Part shown: positions 6,881-9,021 of the stretch, piece after piece
Layout: the number at the start of each line of letters is the position of its first letter
Position numbering within the stretch: position 1 is the stretch's first letter
NCBI GenBank assembly: GCA_964492105.1
Contig: CAZBJB010000055.1
Location: 1-9,021 of the forward strand
Length of the DNA: 9,021 bases
Direction of reading: 5' to 3'
From: JAUZQZ01 sp964492105
GTDB taxonomy: Bacteria; Pseudomonadota; Zetaproteobacteria; Mariprofundales; Mariprofundaceae
Notes under the pieces: model-generated
The model's database searches: none
What the model saw: only the letters and a program-made list of their open reading frames with translations
What the model was told of the DNA's origin: nothing
Position numbers and translations under genes: made by a program

Positions 6881-6894
6881 ATCGTCACGACGAT
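6881..6894. promoter_or_regulatory. ATCGTC-N2-GACGAT inverted repeat, possible operator for STAS-ubiD
   Basis: ATCGTCACGACGAT lies 46 bp before the STAS start codon. If the weak -10-like TACATT at 6912-6917 is used, this repeat sits at the -35 position, a common place for a regulator site. The same arms recur at 161-174. No regulator can be named from the sequence. Confidence 0.3.
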
Positions 6895-6940
6895 TTATGA
6901 ACCGTTCAGGCTACATTCTTAATGAAGGGAAGGAACAGGA

Positions 6941-7270
6941 ATGAAACTGGAAATCGTGGATCAAAATCTGGATATGCCCAATGCGACACTCACCTTGAGT
7001 GGTGTGGTGAATATCCATACCGCGACGCAATTGCGCCAACGCCTGAAGTCCGTCCTGGATGATCGGCATAAAGAGGTTCGCGTGGATTTGAGCAATGTCA
7101 ATTTTATTGATTCAGCTGGTATCGCCACATTGGTGGAAGGGCTCCAGTGGAGTCGTGGCGATGGCCGACGGTTTGTGCTCTCAGGTCTGTCGGAGGATGT
7201 GCTGGATATTTTTGAACTGGCCAAACTGGATACGACATTTGAAATCGAAGAAGGAGTGCCAGCTACGTGA
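6941..7270 (+). CDS. STAS-domain protein, anti-sigma factor antagonist-like
   Basis: A 109-residue single-domain protein of the STAS fold (SpoIIAA/RsbV type), cytoplasmic, with no membrane segment. The signature is DLSNVNFIDSAGIATLVEG (49-67). Ser58 after Asp57 stands where the antagonists are phosphorylated by their anti-sigma kinase, so phospho-regulated partner switching is possible. STAS proteins also act in lipid-transport complexes (MlaB) and in other signalling, so the partner cannot be stated; no kinase, phosphatase or sigma factor gene is in the window. Start ATG at 6941 is preceded by AAGGA at a good distance. Its TGA stop overlaps the GTG start of ubiD (GTGA), implying one transcript and coupled translation. 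Confidence 0.88.
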   Translation: MKLEIVDQNLDMPNATLTLSGVVNIHTATQLRQRLKSVLDDRHKEVRVDLSNVNFIDSAGIATLVEGLQWSRGDGRRFVLSGLSEDVLDIFELAKLDTTFEIEEGVPAT

Positions 7271-8817
7271 TTTGTTCTGATTTACGCGCCTTTATTGCTG
7301 AACTTGAGAAACGGGGGTTACTCAAGCGCATTCAAACCGAGGTTAACCCTGAGCTTGAAGTGACGGCGATTGCCAACAAGGTGTTGCGCGCCGGTGGCCC
7401 GGCGCTGTTATTCGAACATGTCACGGGCAGTGACATGCCTTTGCTGGTTAACCTGTTTGGCACGACGGAGCGTATTGCGCTGGCCATGGGGTGCGATTCC
7501 ATGAAGGAGTTGCGGCAGGTTGGGGAATTACTGGCCTACCTGAAGGAACCGGACCCTCCCAAGGGGTTGAAGGATCTTTGGGACAAGCTCCCCGTATTAA
7601 GAAAGGTGCTGCATATGGGACCTAAAGTGCTCAAACAAGCGCCGTGGCAGGACGTGACGTGGATTGGAGGCGATGTGGATCTGGGCCGCCTGCCTGTCCA
7701 GACCTGCTGGCCGGACGATGCCGGGCCGCTCATTACATGGGGCTTGGTGGTGACCCGCGGTCCGGACAAGGATCGGCAGAATCTGGGTATTTACCGCCAG
7801 CAGGTGATTGGGAAAAACAGGGTAATCATGCGCTGGTTGAAACACCGCGGCGGGGCACAGGATCATCGGGAAGCAAGAAAAGCGGGGGCCAGCGCGTTCC
7901 CTTGCGCCGTAGTGATTGGGGCTGATCCCGCCACCATGCTGGCGGCGGTGGCACCTATTCCTGACACCCTGTCTGAATATCAGTTTGCGGGATTGCTGCG
8001 TGGCGAGCGGACGGTGCTTGTTGATTGTCGGAGCGTACCGCTTCAGGCGCCTCTATCCGCCGAGATCGTACTGGAGGGGCATGTATCGCTGGATGAATAT
8101 GCCGATGAGGGGCCTTTTGGTGATCATACGGGATATTACAATGAGGTAGAGCGTTTTCCCGTGTTTACGGTAGAGCGCATGAGTATGCGCCGGGATGCCA
8201 TATATCATTCAACATACACCGGAAAACCACCGGATGAACCCGCGATGCTGGGCATGGCATTCAACGAGGTGTTTGTGCCGATATTGCGCAAACAATTCCC
8301 CGAAATTACCGATTTTTACTTGCCGATGGAGGGATGCTCCTACCGTGTGGCCGTAGTTTCCATGAGAAAGGCTTACGCCGGCCATGCGAAACGGGTGATG
8401 TTCGGTATCTGGTCCTATTTACGGCAATTCATGTACACCAAGTTCATTATTGTGGTGGATGACGATATCGACTGTCGTTCGTGGGCCGAGGTGATCTGGG
8501 CTCTATCCACCCGCTGTGATCCGGTTCGGGATTTCACCATGGTGGAGCGTACACCCATTGATTACCTTGATTTCGCTTCGCCGGTTGCGGGTCTGGGATC
8601 CAAGGTTGGCATGGATGCGACCCGCAAATGGAAGGGAGAGACCAACCGGAGGTGGGGGCGGCCCATCGTGATGCCGGAAGATATAGAAGTACGAGTTGCA
8701 TCCATCCTGGAAGAGATTGGAGTCAGTTGTAACCCCGGGATTCGAGAGCCTCTTGCAGTGCGGCCGGGCAAGGTCGTTTATTCTGGCGGGTTCGAGTTCC
8801 GCTCCGGTAAGGTTTAG
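7267..8817 (+). CDS. ubiD: UbiD, 3-polyprenyl-4-hydroxybenzoate decarboxylase
   Basis: Decarboxylates 3-polyprenyl-4-hydroxybenzoate to 2-polyprenylphenol in ubiquinone synthesis, using prenylated FMN supplied by UbiX (not in the window). The 516 residues follow E. coli UbiD nearly end to end: LRAGGPALLFE (40-50), CWPDDAGPLITWGLVVTRGP (147-166), RQNLGIYRQQ (170-179, metal ligand Asn172 and cofactor contacts), RWLKHRGG (189-196), PDTLSEYQFAGLLRG (232-246, Glu237), EGPFGDHTGYYNEV (281-294, Glu281 and the proton-donor position Asp286), and YLDFASPVAGLGSKVGMDAT (433-452). The GTG start at 7267 overlaps the STAS stop; AAGGAG lies ten bases ahead and the N-terminus fits the family. The last about 28 residues (from Cys488) extend beyond the E. 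coli end. That the role is ubiquinone synthesis rather than another aromatic decarboxylation rests on this close similarity. Confidence 0.95.
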   Translation: MICSDLRAFIAELEKRGLLKRIQTEVNPELEVTAIANKVLRAGGPALLFEHVTGSDMPLLVNLFGTTERIALAMGCDSMKELRQVGELLAYLKEPDPPKGLKDLWDKLPVLRKVLHMGPKVLKQAPWQDVTWIGGDVDLGRLPVQTCWPDDAGPLITWGLVVTRGPDKDRQNLGIYRQQVIGKNRVIMRWLKHRGGAQDHREARKAGASAFPCAVVIGADPATMLAAVAPIPDTLSEYQFAGLLRGERTVLVDCRSVPLQAPLSAEIVLEGHVSLDEYADEGPFGDHTGYYNEVERFPVFTVERMSMRRDAIYHSTYTGKPPDEPAMLGMAFNEVFVPILRKQFPEITDFYLPMEGCSYRVAVVSMRKAYAGHAKRVMFGIWSYLRQFMYTKFIIVVDDDIDCRSWAEVIWALSTRCDPVRDFTMVERTPIDYLDFASPVAGLGSKVGMDATRKWKGETNRRWGRPIVMPEDIEVRVASILEEIGVSCNPGIREPLAVRPGKVVYSGGFEFRSGKV

Positions 8818-8821
8818 CCGG

Positions 8822-8867
8822 CCGCCGGGAAGTGCCCCTGGTTCGGCGGGAGTAATCCCAAGGATTA
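8822..8867 (+). terminator. two successive hairpins after ubiD
   Basis: CCGCCG (8822-8827) pairs with CGGCGG (8844-8849), starting four bases after the ubiD stop. Then TAATCC-CAA-GGATTA (8853-8867) forms a compact six-pair hairpin. Neither is followed by a T-run, so a standard intrinsic terminator is not shown. They may stabilise the 3' end of the STAS-ubiD message or assist Rho-dependent ending. Confidence 0.35.
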
Positions 8868-8904
8868 AGCACAGCGTTAGCGAACCAACAGGCCGTCAGC
8901 TGAA

Positions 8905-8973
8905 GTGATAGGGCCTCAGCAACCGCGGCTGGTTATCCATGAAGAAGGATGGATAAAATGTATCACCTAGGCC
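8905..8973 (+). promoter_or_regulatory. structured leader around a putative translation start
   Basis: TTATCCAT (8933-8940) pairs perfectly with ATGGATAA (8949-8956), placing the purine-rich GAAGAAGG in the eight-base loop and one ATG in the stem. A longer-range helix GTGATA (8905-8910) with TATCAC (8961-8966) would enclose this hairpin and the next ATG. GGCCT (8912-8916) can instead pair with AGGCC (8969-8973), crossing the other helix. This could be a translational control structure, or several short complementarities by chance. A T-rich run (8980-8992) follows, so an attenuator-like reading is also possible. Confidence 0.25.
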
Positions 8974-9021
8974 GAGCTTATTTTGTTTTTTTACTCCAAG
9001 AACGTCTTAACCTCTTGATAA
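8958..9021 (+). CDS. probable N-terminus of an unidentified gene, cut by window edge
   Basis: From ATG at 8958 the frame is open to the window end, giving 21 residues (MYHLGRAYFVFLLQERLNLL then Ile). An AAGG-type ribosome site lies nine bases upstream. An in-frame ATG at 8949 adds Met-Asp-Lys but has no room for a ribosome site. The stretch YFVFLL is hydrophobic. Too little is present to name a family. The alternative is that the T-rich run is a terminator tail and the frame is accidental. Confidence 0.35.
   Translation, partial: MYHLGRAYFVFLLQERLNLLI

Larger units (their letters stand above)
6402..6940. other. 539-bp stretch with no convincing gene between ppiD and the STAS gene
   Basis: This divergent region should hold the promoters of ppiD (leftward) and of the STAS-ubiD pair (rightward), but I find only weak boxes. 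Two open frames exist, both unconvincing. One runs on the minus strand from a TTG at 6881 to 6546 (111 codons, Cys- and Ser-rich, no recognisable domain, poor start signal). The other is a 26-codon frame at 6645-6725 on the plus strand, preceded by AGGAG and a TATAAA. Another minus-strand frame, ending about 6731, reads plausibly protein-like (AFKEVRNGAYECLNKDVL) but has no clear start, so a decayed gene is possible. Symmetric elements at 6856-6869 and 6881-6894 are listed separately. No tRNA or mobile element is seen. Confidence 0.5.

Noticed and set aside
6546..6881. 111-codon minus-strand frame between ppiD and the STAS gene
   Set aside because: TTG start without a ribosome site, odd composition and no recognisable domain; described under the intergenic region instead.

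Overview
The window looks like an ordinary chromosomal segment of a proteobacterium, most likely gammaproteobacterial or from a related lineage. Three things suggest this: CCA is encoded in the complete tRNA gene, the PpiD-type chaperone has the usual proteobacterial architecture, and the UbiD protein is close to Escherichia coli UbiD along almost its whole length. Base composition is moderately GC-rich and fairly even. I see no insertion sequence, phage gene, CRISPR array or integrase.

Layout. Positions 1-34 hold the 5' half of an initiator tRNA gene on the minus strand, with a good promoter at 48-75. Next is a minus-strand tryptophan operon read right to left in the order trpE (4235-2799), trpG (2628-2062), trpD (1988-963), trpC (966-178). 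Together these enzymes take chorismate to indole-3-glycerol phosphate; trpF, trpA and trpB are not in the window. A tRNA-Ala(GGC) gene (4302-4377, plus strand) starts divergently only 66 bp from trpE. A large PpiD-type periplasmic chaperone/prolyl isomerase gene (6401-4485, minus) converges on the tRNA gene. A 539-bp stretch with no convincing gene (6402-6940) separates ppiD from a plus-strand pair: a small STAS-domain protein (6941-7270) whose stop codon overlaps the start of ubiD (7267-8817), a ubiquinone-biosynthesis decarboxylase. The last about 200 bp contain several hairpins and probably the first codons of another gene running off the window.

The trp enzymes are Trp-poor (four Trp in about 1270 residues). 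The operon has tight junctions: TTGA at trpD/trpC, and ATGA overlaps in which two short unassigned reading frames end on the starts of trpE and trpG. No tryptophan-rich leader peptide is visible. The STAS-ubiD coupling puts an anti-sigma-antagonist-like protein in the same transcript as a quinone-biosynthesis enzyme.

I did not find a clearly new biological system. The main points for a second look are the short coupled ORFs before trpE and trpG, the STAS-ubiD pair, a shared inverted repeat (ATCGTC-N2-GACGAT) at 161 and 6881, an 18-bp perfect palindrome at 118-135, and the folded region around the putative start at 8958.
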